A DNA stretch of 64,000 bases from Corynebacterium sp. NML140438 (GTDB lineage: Bacteria; Actinomycetota; Actinomycetes; Mycobacteriales; Mycobacteriaceae). Below are positions 1-8,679 of the stretch, one piece after another. Each line of letters starts with the position of its first letter. Within the stretch, counting starts at the first letter, position 1. The stretch covers positions 310,001 through 374,000 of the forward strand of contig NZ_MLCQ01000029.1 in NCBI RefSeq assembly GCF_001875725.1, read 5' to 3'. Under the pieces are notes generated by a model, which was not told the origin of the DNA, ran no database searches, and saw nothing but the letters and a program-made list of their open reading frames with translations. A program made the translations under genes and the position numbers.

Positions 1-1110
1 GTCGCGCAACGTCGCGAGGATGTCCTTGCGCGCACGGTCGGGCACCTCGAATAGGAAGGTGCCACTGGCGCGACGCGCGGGGTTGTTGGGGTCGCGGTCG
101 TCGATGAGCGCAGCCTCCCGCGCATCGACGGGCCCCATATCCATATGACCGCTCGCGATGAAGGTATCCGGCCGGGTGCGCAGCGCATCGCAGTGCTTCG
201 ACGCGGGAGCGGGAGCTGGCGCTGGAGCCGCAGTTGTTGTCGGTTCGGGCGCCGCGGTTGTCGTTGGCGTCGGTGTTGGCGTGGGTGACGGAGTGGGCGT
301 CGATAATTGTGGGCTGCGAAGCCCCGTCGTGGTTCCCTCCGGCAGGCCGACGTCCGCGTCCGTGCCCACCAGCCAATACTGGTCGGTCCAACCGGTGTAC
401 TCGGTCTCACCGTTAGTGAGCTCGGCGCGGCCCTGCCAACGCAGCTTGTAGATCCCCGGCTTCGTAAACGTCCAGTTGAAGTGGCCGTGCGCACCGACCT
501 CATACTCGACGGTGTGCATCTTTTCGTCGGCACTATTGAAGAGTCGCTCGGCCGGCGAGGCGGCGTTCTTGAAGAAGATCTGCACATCGCCCGGGCCGTC
601 GATGTTCAGCAGATCGAAGTACATCAAGTCGTCTTTGAAGTTGCTCGGCACAGCGCCCGGAAGCTCGTGGGCGGGGTCGAAAGCGCCGATGCCGGACCAG
701 ATCGGGCGCCAATTGTCCGTGAAATCGGCGTGCTGAGGTGCGAGCCACACCTGGCTGCCCGGGGCTCCCAGGAAGTCGAGGGAACCGTCGTCCGGGATGG
801 TGAGACGGGAGACGTCGTTGCCGTCTGCGTCGGCGTCGAGGGGCAGGCGGAAGCAGACGTCGCGCTGATCGGTGACCTGTTGACCATCGACCGCCCCTAT
901 GGACAGTTGGCCACCGAACCGAGTGCCGTAGAGGGCGTCGTTGTGGGAGTGGTACAGCAACTTACGGCCAGCGCATGGATGGTCAAGATCCTCAGGAAGG
1001 ACGACGCCATGTCCAGGGTCGCCGGGCCGGTGCTCCGCAGGCGTGGCCGCGTGCGCCGGGGTGACGGTGAACGCGATGAGCGCCACCGCGAGGATGAGTC
1101 TGCGGATCAT
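1..1110 (-). CDS. Surface-anchored choice-of-anchor M protein, C-terminus beyond the window
   Basis: Reading leftward from ATG at 1110, the frame stays open to base 1 (370 codons). It begins with a signal peptide (MIRRLILAVALIAF, then AHA). A choice-of-anchor M (TIGR03769-type) domain follows at about residues 40-230, with the family hallmarks LLYHSHNDALYG, NIDGPGDVQIFF and HFNWTFTKPGIYKLRW. A Pro/Thr-rich linker (about 250-290) leads into the start of a second copy (FIASGHMDMGPVDAREA). It is the last visible gene of the leftward metal operon, and its ATG overlaps the permease stop as ATGA. It probably acts as an exported, wall-exposed metal-binding partner of the transporter; that role is inferred from context. 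The C-terminal anchor is not visible. Confidence 0.8.
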   Translation of the reverse strand, partial: MIRRLILAVALIAFTVTPAHAATPAEHRPGDPGHGVVLPEDLDHPCAGRKLLYHSHNDALYGTRFGGQLSIGAVDGQQVTDQRDVCFRLPLDADADGNDVSRLTIPDDGSLDFLGAPGSQVWLAPQHADFTDNWRPIWSGIGAFDPAHELPGAVPSNFKDDLMYFDLLNIDGPGDVQIFFKNAASPAERLFNSADEKMHTVEYEVGAHGHFNWTFTKPGIYKLRWQGRAELTNGETEYTGWTDQYWLVGTDADVGLPEGTTTGLRSPQLSTPTPSPTPTPTPTTTAAPEPTTTAAPAPAPAPASKHCDALRTRPDTFIASGHMDMGPVDAREAALIDDRDPNNPARRASGTFLFEVPDRARKDILATLRD

Positions 1111-1949
1111 GCTCGCGCCCCCTTCCTGGCGAACAACCAGCTCGCACCGAAGATGGCCGTCACGCACAGCACGATGGTTGCGCCGGTCGGCGAGTCGAAC
1201 GACCACGCCAACCACACGCCAACCACACTGCCGACCACACCGATCAACGCAGCGAGAATCATCATGGTTTCTAGGTTGTCCGTAAACAGGCGAGCCGCGG
1301 ACGCCGGAGTGACCAGCAACGCCAGCACAAGGATGTTGCCGATCGTCTGTACCGAAACGACCACCGCGGCAGTCACGCAGAGGTAGAGCACTAAGTCCAG
1401 AAGCGCGACGCGCACGTTCATCGCGCGGGCCGTCTCCCGGTCGAGCGCCACCGCCGTCAGCCACGGGCGCAACGCCACCACCAACTCCACGATCACAGCG
1501 CACGTCGCGGCACTGACTATCAGGTCACGCTCACTCACGCCCGTCAGCGAGCCGAACAGAAACGAACTCAGCGACGCTGTGTAGCCCTCAACGCGCGAAA
1601 TGATCACCAAACCGAGCGCGAACGCGGCCGCAAACACAATGCCGATCACCGCATCCTCTTTCAACGCACGCCGCTGCGACAGCACCGCAATCAACACCGC
1701 CACGATCAACCCGGCGACTGCACCGCCGAGCAGCACCGACACCTGCAGCGCAAACGCCAACGCAACGCCCGGGAACACAGCATGTGCGACCGCATCTCCA
1801 ATAAACGCCATGCCACGCAGCACCACAAAACAGCCAACGACCGCGCACAGCACCGACGCCAACACCGCCGCCGTCAGCGCGCGCGGCAAGAACGCCAGGT
1901 GCGGGTTGGCCACATCGGCCAAAAACTGCAGAAACCCGATCTCAAGCAC
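1107..1949 (-). CDS. Metal ABC transporter permease (ZnuB/MntB type)
   Basis: This 280-residue integral membrane protein of the ABC-3 (zinc/manganese) permease family has eight or more hydrophobic segments. It carries the typical FVVLRGMAFIGDAVAHAVFPG region and the later VQTIGNILVLALLVTPA segment. It would form the membrane channel for Zn or Mn import. The start overlaps the ATPase gene by 8 bases and the end overlaps the anchored-protein gene by 4, so translational coupling is likely. In Actinobacteria this permease belongs to the anchored-repeat type ABC transporter. Which metal is carried cannot be read from the protein; the Zur-like box upstream of the operon favours zinc. Confidence 0.85.
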   Translation of the reverse strand: MLEIGFLQFLADVANPHLAFLPRALTAAVLASVLCAVVGCFVVLRGMAFIGDAVAHAVFPGVALAFALQVSVLLGGAVAGLIVAVLIAVLSQRRALKEDAVIGIVFAAAFALGLVIISRVEGYTASLSSFLFGSLTGVSERDLIVSAATCAVIVELVVALRPWLTAVALDRETARAMNVRVALLDLVLYLCVTAAVVVSVQTIGNILVLALLVTPASAARLFTDNLETMMILAALIGVVGSVVGVWLAWSFDSPTGATIVLCVTAIFGASWLFARKGARA

Positions 1950-2715
1950 GGGATACCTCTTTCACATGTGTTTGCAGAGCCGCCAACCACGGCGAATCCG
2001 GGCCGACGCCGAACGTGTCCATCCAAGGCTCCGCACTGTCAAGTTCAGCGGGAGCCCCATCAGCGACGATGCCACTGCGGAACAGCAAGAGCCGATCGCA
2101 GGAATCCACGGCCTCAACGATGTTGTGCGTGGACATCACGATCGCGATTTCGCGGGACGCCAACTCGCGAAACAGTGCTAACAGTTGCTCCGTGGACGGG
2201 ATGTCAAGGCCAGTGAACGGCTCGTCAAGGAACAACGCACTCGGGCGACGCACCAGGGCTCGCGCCACCAGCACGCGTTGGCGTTGCCCACCGGACAGCG
2301 CCGCAATCGGCCGGTGAGCCAGATCCTGAAGGTTCACAGCATCGAGTGCATCCGCAACAGCTTCGCGATGCTCCGCCGTCGGTCTGGCGTACCACGGACG
2401 CAGGTCAAGCGTGGCATTGAGGACGGCGGACGCAACATCGATCGGGAAATCCCAGGCAACGTCATGGCGCTGCGGGACGTACCCCACCACTTTTCGCACC
2501 GCGTTGCCCTCCCGGTCCCCCACCCGCACCGTCCCCGTAGCACCGGGAATCAGGCCGAGCGTTGCCCGCATCAGTGTGGTCTTGCCCGCCCCATTCGGCC
2601 CGAGCAGCCCGACGAACTGTCCAGCAGGCACGCTGAGGTTGACGCCCTCGAACACGAGGCGGCCCGGGTACCCGGCGCGCAGCCCACGCACCTCTATCAG
2701 CGGTTGGGGATTCAC
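1942..2715 (-). CDS. Metal ABC transporter ATP-binding protein
   Basis: This 257-residue ABC ATPase has Walker A GPNGAGKT (about residues 40-47), signature LSGGQRQRV, Walker B ALFLDEPFTGLD and the H-loop MSTHNI. It powers the permease encoded immediately downstream. The stop of this gene overlaps the permease start by 8 bases and its own start overlaps the upstream anchored gene by 4 bases. The layout anchored protein, ATPase, permease, anchored protein is that of the anchored-repeat type ABC transporters of Actinobacteria. It resembles, from memory, the zinc-regulated iut locus of C. diphtheriae; the orthology is not tested here. Confidence 0.9.
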   Translation of the reverse strand: MNPQPLIEVRGLRAGYPGRLVFEGVNLSVPAGQFVGLLGPNGAGKTTLMRATLGLIPGATGTVRVGDREGNAVRKVVGYVPQRHDVAWDFPIDVASAVLNATLDLRPWYARPTAEHREAVADALDAVNLQDLAHRPIAALSGGQRQRVLVARALVRRPSALFLDEPFTGLDIPSTEQLLALFRELASREIAIVMSTHNIVEAVDSCDRLLLFRSGIVADGAPAELDSAEPWMDTFGVGPDSPWLAALQTHVKEVSRA

Positions 2716-3605
2716 TCGCTACGCCCCTTCCGGGAGCGCGCCACCAGAAGTGCCACGAGCGCAAGCACCAGCACGCCGATCACGCCACCAGCGATGAGAC
2801 CCACGTTCAGTGTGCTTTCGCCACCCTGCTGCTCCTCCGATGCCGCGCCTTCACGCCACGGCCCGTTGAACTGCGCGGAGTGCGCCGCCTCAACATCTGC
2901 GGCGTCGCCAACCGCCACGCGCACCAGCTGCTCGTCTGTGTGGACGGTACCGGCGTCGTCTTTCACCACGGCCCGCACCCCAACTAGGTGTACGCCCGGC
3001 TCAGTGAAGACCCAGTTGGCGTGGGTGTGCGTGTTGGGTTCCACCCACATCGCCTGCGCGCCAGGCTCGGTGGTTGTCCACAGGAGCTGCGGCGCATGAA
3101 AGCCACCCGGTTGCAAGAACAGCGAGAACTCACCCGGGCCCTCGTGCCCGCCGAATTCAAGGCTTACCCCGCTGCCGGAGTGCTCGAGCAGACTCGCCGC
3201 CTGCGTGTTCCACCCCAGCCACGGCACCCCAGCGACTTCAGTTTGCGGGATTACCCACACGTCCGTGCCCGGCTTTGCGCCGGTGAAGGCGAAATCGTCG
3301 CCGTCGGGAAGGGTTTGCTTCGCAGCATCGCTCACGCGGAACACGACATCGTCGAGGTGGCGCCACACAGGTGGCTGGTTTGTGTCGTCGCGGGCGAGGA
3401 ACTCAAGCGTATCCCCGTTGAACGTCGCGCCGAGGTCCACGTGGCCGGCGTCGATGACTGTACGCTCGCCGACGGGCGCGATCGCCTCATCCGCACTGAC
3501 CACCTGTTGCAGCGCAGGGTCGTTGTCGGCGGCCTGCGCGTTCGCCACCGCCGGGGCGGTAACAAGCATCGCAGCGCACATGAGTGGGGTAATTCGAAGT
3601 TTCAT
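2712..3605 (-). CDS. Membrane-anchored choice-of-anchor M protein of the metal transporter
   Basis: The start is ATG 3605; the open frame extends further upstream, but only from this ATG does a clean signal peptide begin (MKLRITPLMCAAMLVTAPAV, ANA). The mature part is one choice-of-anchor M domain with paired motifs (GTDVWVIPQTEVAGVPWLGW, GPGEFSLFLQPG, HTHANWVFTEPGVHLVGVRA). A C-terminal membrane helix (about 268-290) ends in the basic tail ARSRKGRSE. It is therefore an extracytoplasmic domain held on the membrane. It sits between the substrate-binding protein (7-base gap) and the ATPase (4-base overlap), so a role in metal capture or hand-over next to the permease is inferred. Confidence 0.8.
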   Translation of the reverse strand: MKLRITPLMCAAMLVTAPAVANAQAADNDPALQQVVSADEAIAPVGERTVIDAGHVDLGATFNGDTLEFLARDDTNQPPVWRHLDDVVFRVSDAAKQTLPDGDDFAFTGAKPGTDVWVIPQTEVAGVPWLGWNTQAASLLEHSGSGVSLEFGGHEGPGEFSLFLQPGGFHAPQLLWTTTEPGAQAMWVEPNTHTHANWVFTEPGVHLVGVRAVVKDDAGTVHTDEQLVRVAVGDAADVEAAHSAQFNGPWREGAASEEQQGGESTLNVGLIAGGVIGVLVLALVALLVARSRKGRSE

Positions 3606-3612
3606 TGTTCGC

Positions 3613-5154
3613 TCATTTCTCATTTCGTCCAAGGCACCTGCGTATCGACGCAGCATTCGCCTCAACAAGGTGTATATAGGTATCTGCCGGACCGGAACCT
3701 GGAGGATCCAGCGTGTCGCCCCAGATCGGGCAGACCTCAATGCCCAGCTGGGCGGCAGTTTCTGTCAGCACCGTGCTGCGCCCCGCAAGCTGCGGTTCCA
3801 GGAACACCGCGGGCACGTGCAGGTTTTCCAGCGTGCGGGTGAACGCGATGACGTCGCGCGGGCTCGGTTCCACGCTGGGGTTTGGTGTGACAAACCCGGC
3901 GACGCGCAGCCCGTAGGCCCGCGCAAGGTAGGAGTAGCCGTGGTGGGTGGTCACCAAGTTGCGTTGCTCCTCCGGAACCGCGGCGACAGCCTCGCGCATG
4001 GTGTCATCCGCCGCATCCAGTTGCTGAAGGTAATCATGGGCGTTGGCTTGGTAGGTTTCCGCGTGGCGCGGGTCCACCGCGGCCAACTCGTCGCGGATCA
4101 CCTGCACGATCGCCTTCATGGCGCGCACGTCATGCCACACGTGAGGGTCTAGCTCGCCGTGCACGTGGTTACCGAGCACCGCCTGCGGCAACAGATAGGT
4201 TTCCTCCCCCGGGGTGCCCAGGAAACGAAACGCGCGCTCGGGCGGAATCGGCTGCAACGTGGTGTTCGGCACCGTGACGGCAACGTGTGCGGGGTCGAGG
4301 TGGCCGTCGTCATCCGAATTGAGCACAAGGTGTGCTGTACCCTGCTCGTCGAGCTCAGCTGTGATGTCGACGTGCCCCTTCTCCACCGCGTGCATGCCCG
4401 GCGCAACCCGCGCGGGGTCCTGCCCTACTACGACCGTCACCGTTGATTGCGTGTTTGCGCGCTCCGGTGCACCCACGGCGTCGCGGATCTGCGCCGCGAG
4501 CGTCAGCTTGTACACACCGGGGTGAGAAAACGCCCAGCTCAGGTGAGTGTGAGCGTCAACCGGCAATGTCTTTGCATCATGGTTATCCAGCCCATCGCGA
4601 GAGTTAAACACCACCTCCGGAGTACCGAACGTCCCCAGGATGAACGCGAAAGCGTCCCCGGGGCCGTCAACGTCTACGAGCTGTAGGTCCGCAACCCCCG
4701 TCGCCGGGAGCTGCTGGCCCGTATCCACCCGCAGACCAAGCCACACCGCGTCCAGGCTCGCGTCCTCCACAAGCGGAATCGGCGCGAACCCGTAGCGCTG
4801 TGCCTCCTGTGCGAGCGGCACGACCGGCGTTGTCTCACGCGCCGTCGCCGCGATCGTGTTGGTCAACGACTGTGGCTCTAACAGCAACCCATTCGTGAAC
4901 ACCGCATCTGCGTACGCAATATCGCGCGTGGCATGCAGGCTCGGCTCATAGCTATGAGGATCAACCCCTCGCGCCATCAACGCGCGCACATCAGCAGCGT
5001 CACCTGCAACGTTATGCACAACGTCCGCCAAAATAGGTGTCGACGCCACCACCGACACCTTCCCCTCCCCCACCGGCCGCTGATCCGGAATTCCACATGC
5101 CCCGAGCAGCGCCGTACACACCAGCGCGCCAACGCACCGAAAAAGCCGACTCAC
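3613..5154 (-). CDS. Metal-binding lipoprotein with an inserted choice-of-anchor M domain
   Basis: The product has 513 residues from a GTG at 5154 that overlaps the previous stop as GTGA. The upstream in-frame codons lack a signal and were rejected. It has a lipobox (LLGACG), then the first half of a ZnuA-type cluster A-I binding protein (VSVVASTPILADVV, GVDPHSYEP). About 200 residues of choice-of-anchor M sequence interrupt it (VDVDGPGDAFAFILG, HTHLSWAFSHPGVYKL). The second ZnuA half follows (LDPHVWHDV, VTTHHGYSYLARAYG, PIWGDTLDP). The His residues at DPHSYEP, DPHVWHD and TTHHGY and the Asp at GDT match the usual metal ligands. It delivers Zn or Mn to the ABC permease. This is the fusion known as the anchored-repeat substrate-binding protein. 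Confidence 0.85.
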   Translation of the reverse strand: MSRLFRCVGALVCTALLGACGIPDQRPVGEGKVSVVASTPILADVVHNVAGDAADVRALMARGVDPHSYEPSLHATRDIAYADAVFTNGLLLEPQSLTNTIAATARETTPVVPLAQEAQRYGFAPIPLVEDASLDAVWLGLRVDTGQQLPATGVADLQLVDVDGPGDAFAFILGTFGTPEVVFNSRDGLDNHDAKTLPVDAHTHLSWAFSHPGVYKLTLAAQIRDAVGAPERANTQSTVTVVVGQDPARVAPGMHAVEKGHVDITAELDEQGTAHLVLNSDDDGHLDPAHVAVTVPNTTLQPIPPERAFRFLGTPGEETYLLPQAVLGNHVHGELDPHVWHDVRAMKAIVQVIRDELAAVDPRHAETYQANAHDYLQQLDAADDTMREAVAAVPEEQRNLVTTHHGYSYLARAYGLRVAGFVTPNPSVEPSPRDVIAFTRTLENLHVPAVFLEPQLAGRSTVLTETAAQLGIEVCPIWGDTLDPPGSGPADTYIHLVEANAASIRRCLGRNEK

Positions 5155-6062
5155 TGTTGGCCACCGAAACCCCACGCAGCGGCAACACGGCGGCGTAACG
5201 ACGCATCCAAACACATCCAACCGGCACCAAAGACAAACACACCCAAACCGAGTACTGCCACTGGCAGCGTCATTACCGTGGTTCCGGTCTCTGCGAGAGC
5301 ACCGCTACGCTGCGCCGGTGCAGGTTCTTGCAGCGACTGTCCCTGGGACTGATGCTGCCCCTGACCAGCTCCTTCATTCGAATCATTCGCCGCCACCGGC
5401 TGCGCACACTCCCCCTCGGCCTCGAAGACAGAGCCGAAGTCAAAGTGGCCATCGTTCGCGTTTCCCGAACCACCAACATCGAAAGTGAGCGTCGCCTCCC
5501 CACCCACCGACTCACCGTTGTTCGCCGTCGCGCTCTGCCGCACAGTCACCGTGTAGGTTCCCGGCGCGCTAAACATCCAATTCGGGTGCACATGCGAATT
5601 CGCCGGGATAGTATGGCTGCCCTGCGCCTGCCCATCCACTGCACGGAACCACTCTTCACCCACAACCTGACCGAGGCCACCTTGCGTAAACACAAACATC
5701 GTGCCAGGGCCGTCGAAACCGGTGATCTCCCAAGTCACATCACCCGATGTGTGCTCAAGCAGCGACGGGTGCTGCGTGTTCGCCCCGAGCCACGGCACCC
5801 CCGCCTGCTGAGTCGCGCCGATCATCCACACGGTACCAGCCGGGATCGGCCCCACAGGGCTAGTGACCTGCTGTTTCGACGCATCTCCCAGACCAAATCG
5901 GAGCTCTGCGGGATCGCGCCACTCCGCCGGGACTGTGCGGTCATCCTTCACCATCGGATGCAGCGCTGGGTGACATTCGGCGGCGAAAGCGGGCGTCGAT
6001 ACGAAAAAGAACAGCAGTGTCGCGGCGAGCACTCGCAGCGTTTTGAGGGCTGAAAAATTCAC
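5151..6062 (-). CDS. LAETG sortase-anchored choice-of-anchor M surface protein
   Basis: This is the first gene of the leftward metal operon, 303 residues from GTG 6062; no upstream ATG is in frame. It has a signal peptide (LRVLAATLLFFFVSTPAFA), then a choice-of-anchor M domain (GTVWMIGATQQAGVPWLGAN, FDGPGTMFVFTQ, HVHPNWMFSAPGTYTVTV). A Gln/Pro-rich spacer follows, then the sorting signal LAETG, a hydrophobic helix and a basic tail (SLRRRVAAAW). LAxTG-like signals are used by corynebacterial sortases, so this module should be covalently attached to peptidoglycan, outermost in the presumed metal relay. No good ribosome-binding site precedes the GTG; the Zur-like box lies four bases upstream, so the message may be leaderless. 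Confidence 0.8.
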   Translation of the reverse strand: MNFSALKTLRVLAATLLFFFVSTPAFAAECHPALHPMVKDDRTVPAEWRDPAELRFGLGDASKQQVTSPVGPIPAGTVWMIGATQQAGVPWLGANTQHPSLLEHTSGDVTWEITGFDGPGTMFVFTQGGLGQVVGEEWFRAVDGQAQGSHTIPANSHVHPNWMFSAPGTYTVTVRQSATANNGESVGGEATLTFDVGGSGNANDGHFDFGSVFEAEGECAQPVAANDSNEGAGQGQHQSQGQSLQEPAPAQRSGALAETGTTVMTLPVAVLGLGVFVFGAGWMCLDASLRRRVAAAWGFGGQQ

Positions 6063-6066
6063 CTAA

Positions 6067-6081
6067 TGAACATTATTTTCA
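6067..6081 (-). promoter_or_regulatory. Zur/Fur-family operator in front of the metal operon
   Basis: Read on the operon strand the site is TGAAAATAATGTTCA, an inverted repeat with 7-base arms around one central base and a single mismatch. It resembles corynebacterial Zur boxes (TGAAAATnATTTTCA-like). It ends 4 bases before the GTG of the LAETG gene, where a bound repressor would block transcription start. It supports zinc-repressed expression of the whole operon; a related Fur-family regulator is the alternative. Confidence 0.6.
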
Positions 6082-6166
6082 GTAGCTCCGACATGCAAAT
6101 TGCAAGTTATCCACAGGCAGCGGGAAATGTCTTCCCGAACATTGCACAGCCCCTTATGTTCAAAGC

Positions 6167-7243
6167 ATGAACTTCAAAACATTCCTAGAATCTATGTCCA
6201 CACAAGCACTCGACATCCTAGACGGCTTCGATTACGACGCCGCCATCGAAGCAGGCGTCGACCCAACACGAGCCCGCGCCTGGCGCCAACTCCACGAAAT
6301 CTACTTCGGCCCCACAAAATCACGGCAAAAGCAACGCCTCGCCGTCGAAAAAGCGCGACGCTACGGCTTCTCCCTCGACCAACTCGCCATGATCGAACGC
6401 CGACTACGCCCCATCAAATCTGCGCGAACCCGCACCAAATTACGCCTCGTACTCCTCGACAGCAAAGGCACGTACAAAAAGCTCAGCGAACGCGCAAAAG
6501 CGCTCCTCCCACACAACACCAAACCAGCAACAGACCGCCTGACCTTCTCCCCTTCCCGCAATGGACGGCGCACCATGACGCTCACCACCAACGAGCGTGA
6601 CCTCGCCGACCTTGAACACGCCCTCACCCGCGACATGGACCCCGAAACGCCACCTAGCAAACACATGCTACGCAGATTCCTCGACATCATACGAGGCGAC
6701 GGCCACTCCGTCCCCCACGCCGTCCCACGTCCTCTCCTGCTCATCCCGCTGCCACAGTGGATCCAAATAAAACGCGGCCACGGCGACGACACCACCCTCA
6801 CCCTCACCGACGGCACCACCATGACCGGCGCCGAATACCTCAACAGCACCGTCGCAACCAGCGCCAACGAACTCGAGGCCGCCGTATTCCACCCACAGCA
6901 CGGGGCAGTCAACCTCTACCGGACGCAACGCCTCGCCAATGACAAGCAGCGCACCCTCGCCCGGGCCGTCACTCCCGGTTGCCCGGTACCCGGATGCCGC
7001 CACGCAGCCGACTCCTGCGAAATCCACCACATCACTGCATGGCAACACGGCGGGGAAACAAACATCGACAACCTGGCCCCGCTGTGCCGCTACCACAACC
7101 GCGTCAACGACGACGACCCACAACGCGCCCGCCGCGGGCGCATTGAGTTGGTGGACGCCCAGCCACTCTGGCACTCACCACGCGGCTACGCCGCGCCCAA
7201 CCCAGTACATCGTCCTGGGGCCATGAAACTGCTCTACACATAG
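6167..7243 (+). CDS. HNH endonuclease-domain protein (DUF222/13E12-like)
   Basis: This 358-residue soluble protein has a helical N-terminal part and a C-terminal HNH motif, CPVPGCRHAADSCEIHHI followed by WQHGGETNIDNLAPLCRYHN. It contains the zinc-binding Cys pair, the catalytic His-His and the final Asn/His. Such proteins are common in several copies in Actinobacteria; their role is not established and many are thought to be mobile-element related. It is monocistronic, divergent from the metal operon and convergent with rplA. Codon use is rich in Asn/Thr ACC and AAC codons, unlike the ribosomal genes beside it. Nuclease function is inferred from the motif. Confidence 0.8.
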   Translation: MNFKTFLESMSTQALDILDGFDYDAAIEAGVDPTRARAWRQLHEIYFGPTKSRQKQRLAVEKARRYGFSLDQLAMIERRLRPIKSARTRTKLRLVLLDSKGTYKKLSERAKALLPHNTKPATDRLTFSPSRNGRRTMTLTTNERDLADLEHALTRDMDPETPPSKHMLRRFLDIIRGDGHSVPHAVPRPLLLIPLPQWIQIKRGHGDDTTLTLTDGTTMTGAEYLNSTVATSANELEAAVFHPQHGAVNLYRTQRLANDKQRTLARAVTPGCPVPGCRHAADSCEIHHITAWQHGGETNIDNLAPLCRYHNRVNDDDPQRARRGRIELVDAQPLWHSPRGYAAPNPVHRPGAMKLLYT

Positions 7244-7247
7244 CAAA

Positions 7248-7278
7248 ACGCCCACCACGGCGAGGCCGGAGTGGGCGT
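7248..7278. terminator. Bidirectional terminator between the HNH gene and rplA
   Basis: The arms ACGCCCAC and GTGGGCGT are separated by 15 bases. AAAA precedes the stem, giving a U-run for the leftward transcript, and CGAAAAGG follows. It lies between two convergent genes and probably ends the rplK-rplA message. Confidence 0.6.
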
Positions 7279-7295
7279 CGAAAAGGAAAGGAAGC

Positions 7296-8006
7296 TTACG
7301 CTTTCTTAGCGAAGTCCTTCACAACGTGGGTGTCCACTGGAACGCCAGGGCCCTGCGTTGCGGAAACGGTGACCTTCTTCAGGTACACGCCCTTCGCGGA
7401 TGCTGGCTTGAGGCGCAGAACCTCGTCGAGCAGGGCGCCGTAGTTCTCGGCGAGCTGCTCAGCGGTGAAGGAAGCCTTGCCGATCAGCGCGTGCAGGTTG
7501 GAAGCCTTGTCCACGCGGAACGCGATCTTGCCGCCCTTGGTCTCCTCGATCGCCTTCGCGACGTCGGTGGTGACGGTGCCGGTCTTCGGGTTCGGCATGA
7601 GACCACGTGGGCCGAGGACGCGAGCGACGCGGCCGACCTTGGCCATCTGATCTGGGGTCGCGATGGCGACGTCGAACTCGATGTTGCCGGCGTTGATCTG
7701 CTCGATCAGCGCGTCGGTGCCGACGATGTCAGCGCCTGCTGCCTCAGCCTTGGTCGCGTTCTCGCCCTCTGCGAACACAGCAACGCGGACGGTCTTACCG
7801 GTGCCGTGTGGCAGGTTGACGGTGCCGCGGACCAGCTGGTCAGCCTTGCGAGGGTCGACGGACAGACGCATTGCGACGTCGATGGTGGCGTCGTAGTTCT
7901 TGGAGGAGGTCTCCTGCGCCAGCTTGACGGCGTCAAGTGGGTGGTAGAACGCGTCGCGGTCCACCTGTGCCAGTGCTTCGTTGTAGCGCTTGGACTTCTT
8001 AGCCAT
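7296..8006 (-). CDS. rplA: 50S ribosomal protein L1
   Basis: The 236-residue product is full length for bacterial L1, with the characteristic segments [37 protein letters not shown] and [19 protein letters not shown]1 forms the L1 stalk of the large subunit and helps release E-site tRNA. In many bacteria it represses its own operon by binding the rplK leader. An AAAGGA ribosome-binding site precedes the ATG. It is downstream of rplK with a 77-base gap and is followed by a strong hairpin, so rplK-rplA is a short ribosomal operon. Confidence 0.97.
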   Translation of the reverse strand: MAKKSKRYNEALAQVDRDAFYHPLDAVKLAQETSSKNYDATIDVAMRLSVDPRKADQLVRGTVNLPHGTGKTVRVAVFAEGENATKAEAAGADIVGTDALIEQINAGNIEFDVAIATPDQMAKVGRVARVLGPRGLMPNPKTGTVTTDVAKAIEETKGGKIAFRVDKASNLHALIGKASFTAEQLAENYGALLDEVLRLKPASAKGVYLKKVTVSATQGPGVPVDTHVVKDFAKKA

Positions 8007-8083
8007 GTTGGTTTCCTTTCAGAAAATGATGTTGTCAGGAAATGTGGTACGCGCCTGGCCGACGCTCCCACAGACGGTGAGAA

Positions 8084-8512
8084 CTACTTCTCGACCGTGA
8101 TGCCCATGGAACGGGCGGTACCAGCGATGATCGCGGCGCCAGCCTCGATGTCGCGGGCGTTGAGATCCTTCTTCTTGGTCTCGGCGATCTCCTTGCACTG
8201 CTCCCAGGTGACAGAGCCAACCTTCTGGGTGTGCGGGACGCCGGAGCCCTTCTGCAGGCCAGCTGCCTTCAGCAGCAGGGATGCAGCTGGTGGGGACTTC
8301 AGGATGAAGTCAAAGGAGCGGTCTTCATACACGGTGATCTCAACCGGGACGATGTTGCCGCGCATGGACTCGGTTGCAGCGTTGTATGCCTTGGTGAACT
8401 CAACGATGTTCACGCCGTGTGCACCCAGCGCAGGACCAACCGGCGGGGCCGGGTTTGCCATGCCAGCCTCGATCTGCAGTTTGATCAGGCCAGTGACCTT
8501 CTTCTTAGCCAT
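8084..8512 (-). CDS. rplK: 50S ribosomal protein L11
   Basis: The 142-residue product has the usual length for L11. It opens with the N-terminal domain [20 protein letters not shown] and ends with the RNA-binding domain [20 protein letters not shown] and [11 protein letters not shown]11 sits at the GTPase-associated centre of the 50S subunit and is needed for stringent-response sensing on the ribosome. It lies between nusG, separated by a strong terminator, and rplA. This is the conserved nusG-rplK-rplA order. Confidence 0.97.
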   Translation of the reverse strand: MAKKKVTGLIKLQIEAGMANPAPPVGPALGAHGVNIVEFTKAYNAATESMRGNIVPVEITVYEDRSFDFILKSPPAASLLLKAAGLQKGSGVPHTQKVGSVTWEQCKEIAETKKKDLNARDIEAGAAIIAGTARSMGITVEK

Positions 8513-8604
8513 CGAATTACCTCAATTCCTTGGTACAGTGCCACCTGCCACGATGTTGGCAGGAACACTTCCGGATGCCCCGCTTGACGGAGCCACCGGG
8601 GAGA

Positions 8605-8643
8605 ACGAAAAAACGTCGCGGGCCTTTCGGCACACGCGACGTT
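8605..8643 (-). terminator. Rho-independent terminator after nusG
   Basis: On the leftward strand the stem is AACGTCGCG paired with CGCGACGTT around a 14-base loop, followed directly by a run of T. It separates the secE-nusG transcript from rplK. Confidence 0.75.
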
Positions 8644-8679
8644 CAACACTACGCCCCCAAGGGGTGAAACCGCAAACGA

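Noticed and set aside
307..1386. Long rightward open frame of 359 codons
   Set aside because: It lies antisense to the anchored surface protein and the permease; the leftward frames have signal peptide, domain motifs and gene overlaps, whereas this one has none.
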